A DNA stretch of 64,000 bases from Citromicrobium bathyomarinum (lineage in GTDB: Bacteria; Pseudomonadota; Alphaproteobacteria; Sphingomonadales; Sphingomonadaceae): positions 310,001-374,000 of the forward strand of contig NZ_JAINWL010000001.1 of the NCBI RefSeq assembly GCF_021021475.1, written 5' to 3'. Below are positions 33,824 through 42,891 of the stretch, one piece after another (the stretch's first letter is position 1; each line of letters opens with the position of its first letter). Below the pieces are notes generated by a model, which worked only from the letters and a program-made list of their open reading frames with translations, did not search any database and was not told where the DNA came from. The translations under genes and the position numbers were made by a program.

Positions 33824-35925
33824 CCTGCGAACTCCGAAATATCGGGGACGCCGCGATTGCGCTCGGTCTCTTCGTCGGCGCGGGTGGCGGCAGGAAGGCT
33901 CGTCACCAGTTGACGGAAGCGCCTGTCGGCTTCGGCGACCTCTGCTGCCGGGATGATCCTGGGCTCGATAACGCGCAGTCCGCGCAGGGCGACCGCACAG
34001 GGAATGGCAAGCACGCTAAGGATCGCGAGCCACCAGATATGCCAGACCATCGCAAAGCCTAGCAGGAAGGCCGCGACCGCGATCAGGAGGCCGTGCGCGG
34101 TGTTGGCGGGCATTTCGATGTCGGTGTATTCTGTCGGCCCATGCCAAGGGTCGCCCGCGCGCTTCCTCTCACCCCAATCGTGGCGTGCGGAAACATGCGG
34201 GATGCATGGGAAGGTCCATTCGGGCACCGGCGCGGGGGTCGACCATTCGAGGGTCGAGCCGTTCCACGGATCGCCGCCCGGCACCGCCAGAGCCGCGCGG
34301 CCCCGGTAGCTGGTCCAGAACGTCCAGATAAGGCTGGCGAGCGCACACATCATCAGCACCCCGCCAAATGCGGCAATGTACATCCACGGCAGGAAGTCCG
34401 GGTTCTGGAACGTGGGCGAGCGGCGCGGCATGCCCATCAGGCCGAGCACATAGAGCGGCATGAAGGTGAACACGAACCCGCCGACGAACAGGAACGCGGT
34501 TCGCCGCCCCCACGTCTCGCTCAGCCGGAAGCCGAACGCCTTGGGGAACCAGTAGTGAATGCCCGCCAGCATGCCGAAGAGCACGCCAGGGATGATGACG
34601 TTATGGAAGTGCGCGACCAGGAAGGTCGAATTGTGCACCTGATAGTCGATCGACGGATTGGCGAGGATGATGCCCGATAGCCCGCCGATCACAAACAGCA
34701 GGAAGAAGCCGGTGAGGTAAACAATCGGCGTGGTGATGCGCACCCGGCCGCGCCACATCGTCGCCATCCAGTCGTAAATCTTCACGCCGGTCGGAATGCC
34801 GATGACCATCGTCGCGATACCGAAGGCAATGTTCACGCCCGCGCTCTGCCCCATAGTGAAGAAGTGGTGCAGCCAGACGGTGAAGCTGATCACCGCGATG
34901 CACATGCTGGCGATCACCAGCGAGGTGTAGCCATAGAGCCGCTTACCCGAGAAGGTGGAGCTGATCTCCGAGAACACGCCGAAAGCGGGCAGGATCAGGA
35001 TGTAGACTTCCGGGTGGCCGAACATCCAGAAGATGTTGGCGTAGTTCATCATGTTGCCGCCCGCTTCGTTGGTGAAGAAGTGGAAACCGGCATAGCGATC
35101 GAGCGCCAGCATTGCGCTCGACACGGTCAGCGCCGGCATGGCGTAGATCAGCATGATGGCGACGCACAGGCTGGTCCAGCAGAACAGCGGCATGCGCATC
35201 AGGTGCATTCCCGGCGCGCGCTGCTTGAAGATCGTCACCGCGAAATTCATGCCCGTCAGCGTCGATCCCATGCCCGATATCAGGATCGCCCAGAGCCAAT
35301 AGTCCACCCCCTCGCCCGGGCTGAAGATCTTGCCCGTATAGGGAGGGTACATGGTCCAGCCGCCGGTGCCGAAATCGCCGACCAGCAGCGAGATCATGAC
35401 CAGCGCCGCACCCGCCGCGGTCAGCCCCAGGCTCACCTGATTGAGCACCGGAAACGCCATGTCGCGCGCGCCCAGCTGTTGCGGGAGAACGAAATTGATC
35501 AGCCCGATCAGCAGCGGCATCGCGACGAAGAAGATCATGATCGTCCCGTGCGTGCTGAACAGCTGCGCGAAGTGATCGGGCGCGACGAGGCCGCTTTCCG
35601 GCTCGGTCAGCGTGCCGAGCGCGCTCGCCTGATGGGCCCGCATGACAAAGCCTTCGATGATGCCGCGGGCCATCATGATCAGCGCGAGCGCGATATACAT
35701 GATGCCGATCTTTTTCGCGTCGGGCGACGTCAGCCAGTTGCGGTAAAGCGGCCCCCACCAGCGCATGCGGGTGAACAGGGCCACCGCGGCGATCGCACCG
35801 AGGACCAGCACGCTCGCCGCAAAGGCTCCGATAATCGTGCTGGTGCCCGGATGCTGCAGCACTTCGGTAAAGGGCGTGACGTTCCAGTCGAGATTGCCGA
35901 AGATCGGGCTTGTCTGTCCGCTCAT
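33820..35925 (-). CDS. cyoB: Cytochrome bo quinol oxidase subunit I
   Basis: Catalytic heme-copper subunit of 701 residues. It reduces oxygen to water with electrons from quinol and pumps protons. All ligand motifs are visible: FSTHGTIMIFF (low-spin heme His), WMFGHPEVYILILPAFG (CuB His and cross-linked Tyr), WLHHFFTMG (two CuB His), and TFLVAHFHNVIIPG (heme His pair). The length and long C-terminal extension fit CyoB rather than the shorter CtaD. It overlaps cyoC and cyoA by four bases each. Confidence 0.97.
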   Translation of the reverse strand: MSGQTSPIFGNLDWNVTPFTEVLQHPGTSTIIGAFAASVLVLGAIAAVALFTRMRWWGPLYRNWLTSPDAKKIGIMYIALALIMMARGIIEGFVMRAHQASALGTLTEPESGLVAPDHFAQLFSTHGTIMIFFVAMPLLIGLINFVLPQQLGARDMAFPVLNQVSLGLTAAGAALVMISLLVGDFGTGGWTMYPPYTGKIFSPGEGVDYWLWAILISGMGSTLTGMNFAVTIFKQRAPGMHLMRMPLFCWTSLCVAIMLIYAMPALTVSSAMLALDRYAGFHFFTNEAGGNMMNYANIFWMFGHPEVYILILPAFGVFSEISSTFSGKRLYGYTSLVIASMCIAVISFTVWLHHFFTMGQSAGVNIAFGIATMVIGIPTGVKIYDWMATMWRGRVRITTPIVYLTGFFLLFVIGGLSGIILANPSIDYQVHNSTFLVAHFHNVIIPGVLFGMLAGIHYWFPKAFGFRLSETWGRRTAFLFVGGFVFTFMPLYVLGLMGMPRRSPTFQNPDFLPWMYIAAFGGVLMMCALASLIWTFWTSYRGRAALAVPGGDPWNGSTLEWSTPAPVPEWTFPCIPHVSARHDWGERKRAGDPWHGPTEYTDIEMPANTAHGLLIAVAAFLLGFAMVWHIWWLAILSVLAIPCAVALRGLRVIEPRIIPAAEVAEADRRFRQLVTSLPAATRADEETERNRGVPDISEFAG

Positions 35926-36863
35926 TCCGCGGCTCCGGTCATGCCCGTTTGTGGCAGCCCGGTGCCACCCCAGCGCTCGGCCTCGCCATCACCATGATAC
36001 TTCGCGACGATCTCTCCGAACATGTCCTGCTGGCCCAGCGCCATGACGATCGGCTCGGCGCTTTTTTCCAGCCCAAGATCGCCGCGCGCATCGGCCAGCA
36101 CGGTGCGTCGGCGCAATGTGGCGTAGGTCGCTTCATCGAGCGTCGGGCCGTTGTCGCCTCGCGCCGTCCACACAATGTAGTCCGCCGGGTCGAGCGCGCG
36201 GACGGTGAACTTCTGGCGGCCGAAACCGTCGCCGTTGAACTGTGTGTTCTCGCCCTCGGCCTGCCCGGTGCGGGTCGCGGCGAAGTTCAGCCTGGTCGTC
36301 ATCCCCGGCATCGCATAAATCTGCCCGGTCAGCGGCGCGATCAGCAGGCTTTGCATCACGGTATCGGTGGTCAGCGTCAGTTCCACCGGGCGACCGACGG
36401 GCACGACCAGTTCATCGACCGTCGCAATCCCCTCTGCCGGATAGATAAACACCCATTTCCAGTCGAGCCCGATGGCCTGCACCTGCAGCGGGTCGGGGCC
36501 GAGCGGCTCGTAGGGGTCGAGCTTGTGCGTAGAATACCACAGCCAGCTGGCGAGCACGATCACGATCAGGACCGGAACGCCCCACAGGGCATATTCCAGC
36601 TTGCCGGAAAACTCCCACTCGGGCGCGTAGGCGCCGCGCGGCTTCGCATAGCGGTAGCGCCACAGGATCAGGGGCACCCCCAACAGCACCGGGAGGATCA
36701 CGATCATCGTGATACCCACCACTCGCATGAGGTGGGTCGCCTGCTCCTGCGCGACGGGGCCCATGGGCTGGAGGAAGCTCTGCTGCAGCGCGCCGGACGC
36801 CAGCGCGGCGTCCGTGGCGATCAACGCAAGCAGACAGCCTGCGGCCAGTCTGGCCCACGACAT
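35922..36863 (-). CDS. cyoA: Cytochrome bo quinol oxidase subunit II
   Basis: Membrane-anchored subunit of 313 residues with a signal/anchor region, two spans (VVGITMIVILPVLLGVPLIL and ALWGVPVLIVIVLASWLW) and a periplasmic cupredoxin domain (LDWKWVFIYPAEGIATVDELVVP). The paired-Cys CuA motif of cytochrome c oxidases is absent, which identifies a quinol oxidase. It is the first gene of cyoABCD. No cyoE (heme O synthase) follows in this operon. Unlike E. coli CyoA I see no clear lipobox; an LALIATDAALAS signal is present instead. Confidence 0.95.
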   Translation of the reverse strand: MSWARLAAGCLLALIATDAALASGALQQSFLQPMGPVAQEQATHLMRVVGITMIVILPVLLGVPLILWRYRYAKPRGAYAPEWEFSGKLEYALWGVPVLIVIVLASWLWYSTHKLDPYEPLGPDPLQVQAIGLDWKWVFIYPAEGIATVDELVVPVGRPVELTLTTDTVMQSLLIAPLTGQIYAMPGMTTRLNFAATRTGQAEGENTQFNGDGFGRQKFTVRALDPADYIVWTARGDNGPTLDEATYATLRRRTVLADARGDLGLEKSAEPIVMALGQQDMFGEIVAKYHGDGEAERWGGTGLPQTGMTGAAE

Positions 36864-36958
36864 AAAAACCTAGCCCCCGGCTTCCCCGTGAAAGCCGTCC
36901 AAATAAAGCCGCCCGAATTCAGGGACAGCGCGCCGCCACCATGACGGCGCGCCGTCGC

Positions 36959-37381
36959 TTACTGTGCCTCAGAACCCGTCGCAGCGTCGGAAAGCTTGTT
37001 CTGGAACTGGGTTGCCGCCTCGCGCATCCCCGCCTCGTCATCCGCTTCCAGCGCATCGCGCGCGGACTCGATATCCTCGGTCAGGGCCGGCCGCATATCT
37101 TCCGGGAAATCGGTCAGGTTTTCGCTGACGAGGTTGTCGAGATCTTCGAGCACCCTGACCGCTTCGTTCGGGTCCAGGTTGCCCGAGGAAAGCTTCGCTG
37201 CAAGCGAGTAGGCTTCGTCGCGCGCTTCGGAGGGCGTGGCGGCGGTGCCGTCGAAACCGGGCTGCGCGACCGTTTCGGCCTGCGCCTCTTCTTCCTGCTT
37301 TTCCGCCGGGCTCTCGCAGGCCGACACCGCGAGGGCCAGCGGCAGGGCGAGCAGGGCGTATTTCATCTTGAAGGTCATCAT
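36959..37381 (-). CDS. Small acidic lipoprotein
   Basis: Protein of 140 residues with a lipoprotein signal peptide: KMKYALLALPLALAVSAC, where the Cys in AVSAC is the expected acylation site. The mature part is acidic and helical (SPAEKQEEEAQAETV, LDPNEAVRVLEDLDNLVSENL). No conserved domain is recognised. AGGA a few bases upstream supports the start at 37381. It stands between cyoA and poxB on the same strand but with separate gaps (95 and 67 bases), so co-transcription is uncertain. A periplasmic-facing role is likely; nothing more can be said. Confidence 0.78.
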   Translation of the reverse strand: MMTFKMKYALLALPLALAVSACESPAEKQEEEAQAETVAQPGFDGTAATPSEARDEAYSLAAKLSSGNLDPNEAVRVLEDLDNLVSENLTDFPEDMRPALTEDIESARDALEADDEAGMREAATQFQNKLSDAATGSEAQ

Positions 37382-37448
37382 CGTTTTCCTGATTTGCACG
37401 GGCGCAGCCCGGCGTTGAATGGCGCGGCCAAACTAGCCGCATGGCAGG

Positions 37449-39164
37449 TCATCGCAAGAAATTGTTCCGCAGCAGATCGACGACCTCCTTCGTACGGCCA
37501 TCGAGCACGGCTTTCACACCGAACATGGCGGTCGATGCAACCTGAGACACTTCGACCTTGGGCGGCATGACCAGCTCCATCTGGTTGACGTGAACGTCCA
37601 GCAGCGCAGGCCCTTCGTGGCGCAGCCAGGCATCCATCGCCGCTTCCAGCTCGCCCGCCTGCTCGACGTGCCATCCGGCAAAACCGCACGCCTCCGCCAG
37701 CTTGGCGAAATCCGGATTGTGCAGTCCGGTGAAGTGGTCGACCAGCCCCTCGACCCGCTGTTCCATCTCCACGAAGCCGAGCGTGTTGTTGTGGAAGACC
37801 ACCAGCTTGAGCGGAATGTCCTCCTGCACCAGCGTCAGCAGGTCGCCCATCAGCATGGTCAGCCCGCCATCGCCGCACATCGCGATCACTTGCCGGTCCG
37901 GGTAAGCGAGCTTCGCCCCCATAGCCTGCGGCATCCCGCTCGCCATAGTCCCGTGCAACAGGCTGTTGAGGAAGCGCCGCTTGCCGTTCGCTTTGAGGTG
38001 GCGCAACATCCACACCATCGCAGTGCCGACGTCCGACACGAAGATCGCATCGTCCGCCGCCTTCGCGTCGAGCATGTTGGCGACGAACTGCGGGTGGATC
38101 AGATCGGGATCGTGCTCCTCGCCCTCATGGTCGTAACCCTTGAGGTCTTCGGCCCACTGCTTGAGGTGCGTCTGGAGATGGCTGTCGTCGCTCTTCGCCG
38201 CGACGAGCGGGGTCAACGCGGCGAAGGTCGTCTTCGCATCGCCGACCAGCCCCATGTTGATCGCCGACCGGCGGCCCAGATGCGTGGGATCGATATCGAT
38301 CTGCACGATCTTCTTCGCCTCTGGGTAGAACTGCGTGTAGGCAAAGTCGCAGCCCAGCGAAATGACCAGATCCGCGTCTTCCAGCGCTTCCACGCCCGCC
38401 TTGTTGCCCAGAATGCCGTTCACGCCGACATTGTAGGGGTTGTTCGGCTCGAGGAACTCCTTCGCGCGGGTGGTGTGCACCATCGGTGCCTTCACCTTCT
38501 CGCAGAAGGCGATGATCTCCTCGCGCGCATCGCGGGCACCGATCCCGGCATAGACCGAGACCTTGCTGGCGGCATCGACCATCGCGGCCAGTTCGGCCAT
38601 CTCGGCATCGTTCGGCCGGCTGACCGGCTGCGGGCGATAGACTTCCCAGTCCATCGCATCCTCGTCGGTCTCGGTGAACATGTCGCCGTTCACGATGACG
38701 ACCGCCACGCCCTTCTTGGTCAGCGCAGCCTGCGCCGCCTTGGTCACGATCCGGCGCGCCTGCGAGGGGTGCGAGATATATTCGCAGAAGTGCGAGTGCT
38801 GCTCGTAAATCTTCTTCTGGTCGACCTCCTGGGGGAAATTGAAGCCGCTTTCGGTGCGCGCAACATCGGATGCGATCAGCACCACCGGGGCGCCGTTGCG
38901 GTGGCTCTCGTAGATGCCATTCACGAAATGGAGCGAGCCCGGCCCGCAGGTGCCCGCGCAGACCGAGAGTTCGCCGGTCATGTAGGATTCCCCGCCAGCG
39001 GCAAACGCGCCCACCTCTTCATGGCGGACGGTGATCCAGCGAAGGTCGCTCTTGGCGACGGCGTTGGTGAAATGATTGATCGTATCGCCGGGAATTCCGT
39101 AAATCCGTTTCGCACCCGCCTTTTGCAGGGCATCGACGACGATCTCCGCCACCTTCTTCGACAT
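37449..39164 (-). CDS. poxB: Thiamine-diphosphate enzyme, PoxB-type pyruvate dehydrogenase (quinone)
   Basis: Protein of 571 residues, almost exactly the length of E. coli PoxB. The N-terminal pyrimidine-binding domain has AGAKRIYGIPGDTINHF and the catalytic Glu in RHEEVGAFAAGG. The C-terminal pyrophosphate domain has CGDGGLTMLMGDLLTLVQ and FHNNTLGFVEMEQ. The extreme C-terminus (AVLDGRTKEVVDLLRNNFLR) closely resembles the PoxB membrane-binding peptide. The enzyme converts pyruvate to acetate and CO2, passing electrons via FAD to ubiquinone at the membrane. It lies in a run of same-strand genes near cyoABCD, which could take electrons from the quinol pool. Acetolactate synthase is less likely given the C-terminus. 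Confidence 0.9.
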   Translation of the reverse strand: MSKKVAEIVVDALQKAGAKRIYGIPGDTINHFTNAVAKSDLRWITVRHEEVGAFAAGGESYMTGELSVCAGTCGPGSLHFVNGIYESHRNGAPVVLIASDVARTESGFNFPQEVDQKKIYEQHSHFCEYISHPSQARRIVTKAAQAALTKKGVAVVIVNGDMFTETDEDAMDWEVYRPQPVSRPNDAEMAELAAMVDAASKVSVYAGIGARDAREEIIAFCEKVKAPMVHTTRAKEFLEPNNPYNVGVNGILGNKAGVEALEDADLVISLGCDFAYTQFYPEAKKIVQIDIDPTHLGRRSAINMGLVGDAKTTFAALTPLVAAKSDDSHLQTHLKQWAEDLKGYDHEGEEHDPDLIHPQFVANMLDAKAADDAIFVSDVGTAMVWMLRHLKANGKRRFLNSLLHGTMASGMPQAMGAKLAYPDRQVIAMCGDGGLTMLMGDLLTLVQEDIPLKLVVFHNNTLGFVEMEQRVEGLVDHFTGLHNPDFAKLAEACGFAGWHVEQAGELEAAMDAWLRHEGPALLDVHVNQMELVMPPKVEVSQVASTAMFGVKAVLDGRTKEVVDLLRNNFLR

Positions 39165-39219
39165 ATTCTTCCTTTCGTTCGGGAGACCGGGGTCAGGCGC
39201 TTGCACTCGGCCCGCAGTG

Positions 39220-40026
39220 TCAGCTCACATAGTGTGATACGATTTTGCCGTCCTTCAGTGCCATCGCCGTACCGCGCGCCAGCGGCTCCCAACCTTCGGG
39301 ATCGAGCGGCACCGAGGCGAAGAGATGCAGCGGGCCGGAAATCTCCTCGATGGTCGCGCCAGATGTCTGCCACTTGTGGCCGCGATGGCGTTCGTCGAAG
39401 CTGCGGATATTGAGCCCGGGTTCGCGCGGTTCGGTCAGGCCCGTTTCGGTTTCGAAGCGCCGCCGGTCTGCGTGGACGAACAGGTACTCGCCGTCCAAGA
39501 ACAGGAAGTTGGAGCTGCCCAGTTCGCGCATCTCGGCGGCGAAACGCGCGAACACGTCGAGCCGGGCCTCCACATCGCTCGCGCCCTCCCTGCTCAACCG
39601 GTCGAGCAGCATCAGGAAGGCCAGTTCGGAATCGGTGTCGCCGATCCGGTGGGCAATCCATTCGCGCGCGTCTTCGCGATCCTCGATTCCCGGGAGGTCG
39701 CCATTGTGAGCAAAGGCATTCCGCCTGCCGTTCACCACCCGGTCGAAAGGATGCGTGTTGGCGAGCGCGGGCTTGCCCGCAGAGGCCCTCCGGACATGGG
39801 CCATCAGGTGCTTGCAGGGCCGCGCATCGCGGACGACCATGCGGCTTAGTTCGCTGGTCGCCGCAGGGTCGGGTTCGCGGAACAGGTAGGCATCGCGGTC
39901 CTGCGCGAAGAGGATGCCCCACCCGTCGCGATTGCGATGTTTCTCTCCCCCTTCGGCGGCGAACAGGTCGAGCTCGTAACGGACCGTGTGCGGGACCGAC
40001 GCACTCATCGCAAACAGTTCACACAT
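39220..40026 (-). CDS. Class II glutamine amidotransferase (YafJ-like)
   Basis: Protein of 268 residues with an N-terminal nucleophile Cys2 (MCELFAMSASVP), as in Ntn-type glutaminases. Further family motifs are NRDGWGILFAQ, LMAHVRRASAGKPALANTHPF, and AFAHNGDLPG. Homologues (YafJ, and the DUG3/EgtC relatives) hydrolyse gamma-glutamyl bonds, but the substrate of this group is not known. It sits three bases after the MscS-type gene and 55 bases before poxB, so it is part of a minus-strand run. Confidence 0.9.
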   Translation of the reverse strand: MCELFAMSASVPHTVRYELDLFAAEGGEKHRNRDGWGILFAQDRDAYLFREPDPAATSELSRMVVRDARPCKHLMAHVRRASAGKPALANTHPFDRVVNGRRNAFAHNGDLPGIEDREDAREWIAHRIGDTDSELAFLMLLDRLSREGASDVEARLDVFARFAAEMRELGSSNFLFLDGEYLFVHADRRRFETETGLTEPREPGLNIRSFDERHRGHKWQTSGATIEEISGPLHLFASVPLDPEGWEPLARGTAMALKDGKIVSHYVS

Positions 40027-40029
40027 GCA

Positions 40030-40989
40030 TCAGGCCTCGTCCTTGTCGCCTTCGCTGGCGCGCTTTTGTTCGGAGATCGCACCGCTCACGATCACGTTCT
40101 GGTAGGCGTAGGGAATCTCGATCCCCGCCTCGTCGAAGCGCGTCTTGATCTGTTCCAGCAGGTCGAATTCGACGCCTTTTGCCGATGCCGCATCGGCGCA
40201 CCAGGCGCGCAGCGAGAGGTCCACACTCGACGCACCGAGGTTCACAACCGGGCAACCGACCACCTCCAGCACATCGTCGTGCGCATGCGCCAGTTCGAGG
40301 ATGATCGCGCGCGCCTTCGCGATATCGGAATTGTAGCCGATCGAAATTGTCGGCGTCATCATCACCCTGAGATCGACCGAGGACAGGTTGATCATGATCT
40401 GGTTGGCGATGGTCCCGTTCGACAGGACGATGCGGCGATTGTCGAACGTCCTGAGCACGGTGTAGCCGAGCGAGAGGTCCTCGACGATGCCGGTCTCCAG
40501 CCCCGTGGGAGTCGTCAGCTGCAACCGGTCGCCGCGGCGGAAGGGCTTGTAGATCACCAGGCTGATGCCCGACACCAGATTGCCCAGCGTCGACTGCGCG
40601 GCAAACCCGATCACCACCGACACGATGCTGACCCCGGCCAGCAGCGAAGTCGTCAGCTTGTTGAGCGCGGGCACCGCGTGGCAGAAGACCAGCGCCAGCA
40701 CGATCCACATCACGAACGTCGCGAGGTTCGAAATGAAGCTCAGCGTCATCCGGTCGAGATGCTCTTTGGGATCGTGATCGATCAGCGCATGGATCGCGCG
40801 GCGCAGCAGTCGGGTCAGCGCCAGCCCGAAGAGGAGAAACAGGACGCCGAGCGCCACCGCACCCCACAGGTGATTGGGATCGATGTAATGCGTCAGCTCG
40901 ACCACCGCCTTGGGGGTGTCGGATGCTACGGGTGATGGCGTCGCGGTCGGCGTTGGACTGGCCTTGGCGTTCAGGAACGGCGTGATCAT
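40030..40989 (-). CDS. MscS-family mechanosensitive channel
   Basis: Inner-membrane channel protein of 319 residues. Three hydrophobic segments precede the pore-lining helix and beta domain: LAGVSIVSVVIGFAAQSTLGNLVSGISLVIYKPF contains the Ala/Gly-rich TM3, followed by GDRLQL, GIVEDLSLGYTVLRTFDNRRIVLSNG and the C-terminal alpha/beta domain. It releases solutes on hypo-osmotic shock. The start at 40989 is chosen over the open frame to 41049 because it avoids overlap with the glutamate-synthase-like gene. It lies seven bases after that gene's stop. Confidence 0.93.
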   Translation of the reverse strand: MITPFLNAKASPTPTATPSPVASDTPKAVVELTHYIDPNHLWGAVALGVLFLLFGLALTRLLRRAIHALIDHDPKEHLDRMTLSFISNLATFVMWIVLALVFCHAVPALNKLTTSLLAGVSIVSVVIGFAAQSTLGNLVSGISLVIYKPFRRGDRLQLTTPTGLETGIVEDLSLGYTVLRTFDNRRIVLSNGTIANQIMINLSSVDLRVMMTPTISIGYNSDIAKARAIILELAHAHDDVLEVVGCPVVNLGASSVDLSLRAWCADAASAKGVEFDLLEQIKTRFDEAGIEIPYAYQNVIVSGAISEQKRASEGDKDEA

Positions 40990-40996
40990 CGCGCGA

Positions 40997-42622
40997 TCAC
41001 AGCGTCGGTTTGAAGGTGTCCGGGTTCGCCATGCGCCAGTATTCGGCAAAGGGTGTGTCGTCGGGTTCGCTCAGCAGCTTGCCGGGCTCGACCTCGTGCA
41101 CGATCTGCGACCACGGGATCATCTGCGCATTGTTCTTCCATTGGCGCAGATGACGCGGGGTGAATTCGTCGGGCGATTCCAGACCGCAGGCGACGACGAT
41201 ATCGTGCAGGCTGTCGAGCGTCTTCGACTGGAAATTGGCCACACGCTGCGCCTTCTCCGGGATCACCAGCCCGCGCTGGCGGGCGGGCGAGCTGGTCGCG
41301 ACGCCCGTCGGGCAGGTACCCGTGTGGCAGCGCAGCGACTGCACGCAGCCGAGCGAGAACATGAAGGCGCGCGCCGCATTGCACCAGTTCGCACCCAGCG
41401 CGGCGTTCATCGCGATGGCGGAGCCGGAGAATACCTTCTCCGACGCGGCGAGCTTGATCTTGTCCTTCAGCCCGGTGCCGATCAGCGCGTTGTTCACGTA
41501 ATAGAGACCAATGCGCAGCGGCAGGCCGACATGGTCGGACAATTCCAGCGGAGCCGCGCCCGTCCCGCCGCCGCCGCCATCGACGACGATGAAATCGAGC
41601 GTGATGCCGCTGTCGAGCATCGCCTTGCAGATCGCGAACACCTCGTGCGGCATGCCGACGCACAGCTTGATCCCGACCGGTTTGCCGCCCGAAAGTTCGC
41701 GCATCTTCGCGGCGAATTCCAGCATCTCGCGCGGGGTCGAGAAGGCCGAGTGGCCGGGAGGCGACAGGCAGTCCTGATGCGCGGGCACCTGGCGGGTCTC
41801 GGCGATCTCGTCCGTCACCTTGGCGGCAGGCAGCAGGCCGCCATGGCCGGGCTTTGCGCCTTGGCTCAGCTTGATCTCGGTCATCTTGACGGCATCGTGC
41901 TGCGCCTTGTCGCGGAAGCTTTCGGGATCGAAGTTTCCGTCCTTGTCGCGCGCGCCAAAGTACCCGGAGCCCAGTTCCCACACGACATCGCCGCCATGCT
42001 TGAGGTGGTATTTGGAGAGGCCGCCCTCGCCCGTGTCGTGATAGAAATCGCCGATCTTCGCGCCCATGTTGAGCGCCTCGATCGCGTGGTTGCCGAGCGC
42101 GCCGAAACTCATCGCGCTGATGTTCAGCCGCGCCGCATCATAGGGCTTGCTGCACTGGTCTGTGCCCACATGCACCCGCGTGCGCTTGGGTGCCTTGGGG
42201 TTCGGGTTGATCGAGTGGCACAGCGCTTCGTACTCGTCGGAGTAGACGTCCAGCTCGGTCCCGAAGGGATGCGCGTCTTCCTGCTTCTTGGCGCGGGCAT
42301 AGACGAGCGAGCGGGAGACCCTGTCGAACGGGCGGCCTTCCAGCGGGCCTTCGACGATATAGCTGCGCAGGAACGGCCGCAGATCCTCGAACAGCCAGCG
42401 GAAGCGGGCGGTGAGAGGATAATTGCGCCGCAGCGAATGGTTGGTCTGCGCCATGTCCCACAGCGCGATCAGCAAAAGCGGGACGACCGCGACCAGGCCC
42501 CAGAAAAAAGCGTCGTGAACAAACAGGCCGAGAAGGACTAGAGCGACGGTGAGCGCCAGAGGGACCCAAAGACCCAGATTTCGCTCCAGGCCCTTGTCTG
42601 CAAACAAACCGCGCACCACCAT
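40997..42622 (-). CDS. FMN-binding glutamate synthase-like protein
   Basis: Protein of 541 residues with two N-terminal membrane segments (VPLALTVALVLLGLFV and FFWGLVAVVPLLLIALW) and a GltB-like central FMN/iron-sulfur domain: ISAMSFGALGNHAIEALNMGAK, SQGAKPGHGGLLP, VDGGGGGTGAAPLELSD and the Cys cluster CVQSLRCHTGTCPTG. It lacks the amidotransferase domain of true glutamate synthase, so it cannot use glutamine on its own. The family is widespread and uncharacterised; a membrane-bound flavin oxidoreductase is likely. The first gene of the run with MscS and the amidotransferase downstream; whether the latter supplies ammonia is speculation. Confidence 0.92.
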   Translation of the reverse strand: MVVRGLFADKGLERNLGLWVPLALTVALVLLGLFVHDAFFWGLVAVVPLLLIALWDMAQTNHSLRRNYPLTARFRWLFEDLRPFLRSYIVEGPLEGRPFDRVSRSLVYARAKKQEDAHPFGTELDVYSDEYEALCHSINPNPKAPKRTRVHVGTDQCSKPYDAARLNISAMSFGALGNHAIEALNMGAKIGDFYHDTGEGGLSKYHLKHGGDVVWELGSGYFGARDKDGNFDPESFRDKAQHDAVKMTEIKLSQGAKPGHGGLLPAAKVTDEIAETRQVPAHQDCLSPPGHSAFSTPREMLEFAAKMRELSGGKPVGIKLCVGMPHEVFAICKAMLDSGITLDFIVVDGGGGGTGAAPLELSDHVGLPLRIGLYYVNNALIGTGLKDKIKLAASEKVFSGSAIAMNAALGANWCNAARAFMFSLGCVQSLRCHTGTCPTGVATSSPARQRGLVIPEKAQRVANFQSKTLDSLHDIVVACGLESPDEFTPRHLRQWKNNAQMIPWSQIVHEVEPGKLLSEPDDTPFAEYWRMANPDTFKPTL

Positions 42623-42891
42623 CCAAAACGCCCTTTTCCGTAATCTTTGTTAAGGCCGTAAGGACGAAGTCTGTTCCGAGTAAAGGCGCGGGCAAGCGGC
42701 TTTTTTTCACCTCGTCGCCCCCCGGACATCGGCCGGACCCCGCCCGTGCAGCGGGCATGATCGCATCTTGCCCCACCTCCCCAAGCGCGAACTTCTGCTT
42801 GCCCGCAAAGCGATCCCTTGTTCCGTTCTGAAAACTAGGTATGCTCGCCTCGCAGAACGCACCAAAGTGCGTCGCGTGGGAGAGAAAAACG

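Noticed and set aside
35922-36863. Cytochrome c oxidase subunit II
   Set aside because: The CuA Cys pair is absent and the operon order is cyoABCD, so this is a quinol oxidase.
37449-39164. Acetolactate synthase large subunit
   Set aside because: The length and the PoxB-like C-terminal membrane peptide (VVDLLRNNFLR), with no small-subunit gene nearby, favour pyruvate:quinone oxidoreductase.
40997-42622. Complete glutamate synthase large subunit
   Set aside because: No amidotransferase domain and only 541 residues with two membrane segments; it belongs to the separate GltB-like FMN family.
42623-42891. RNA element or riboswitch in the gap before the acyl-CoA dehydrogenase
   Set aside because: No conserved riboswitch core or strong hairpin was recognised; it looks like an ordinary divergent promoter region.
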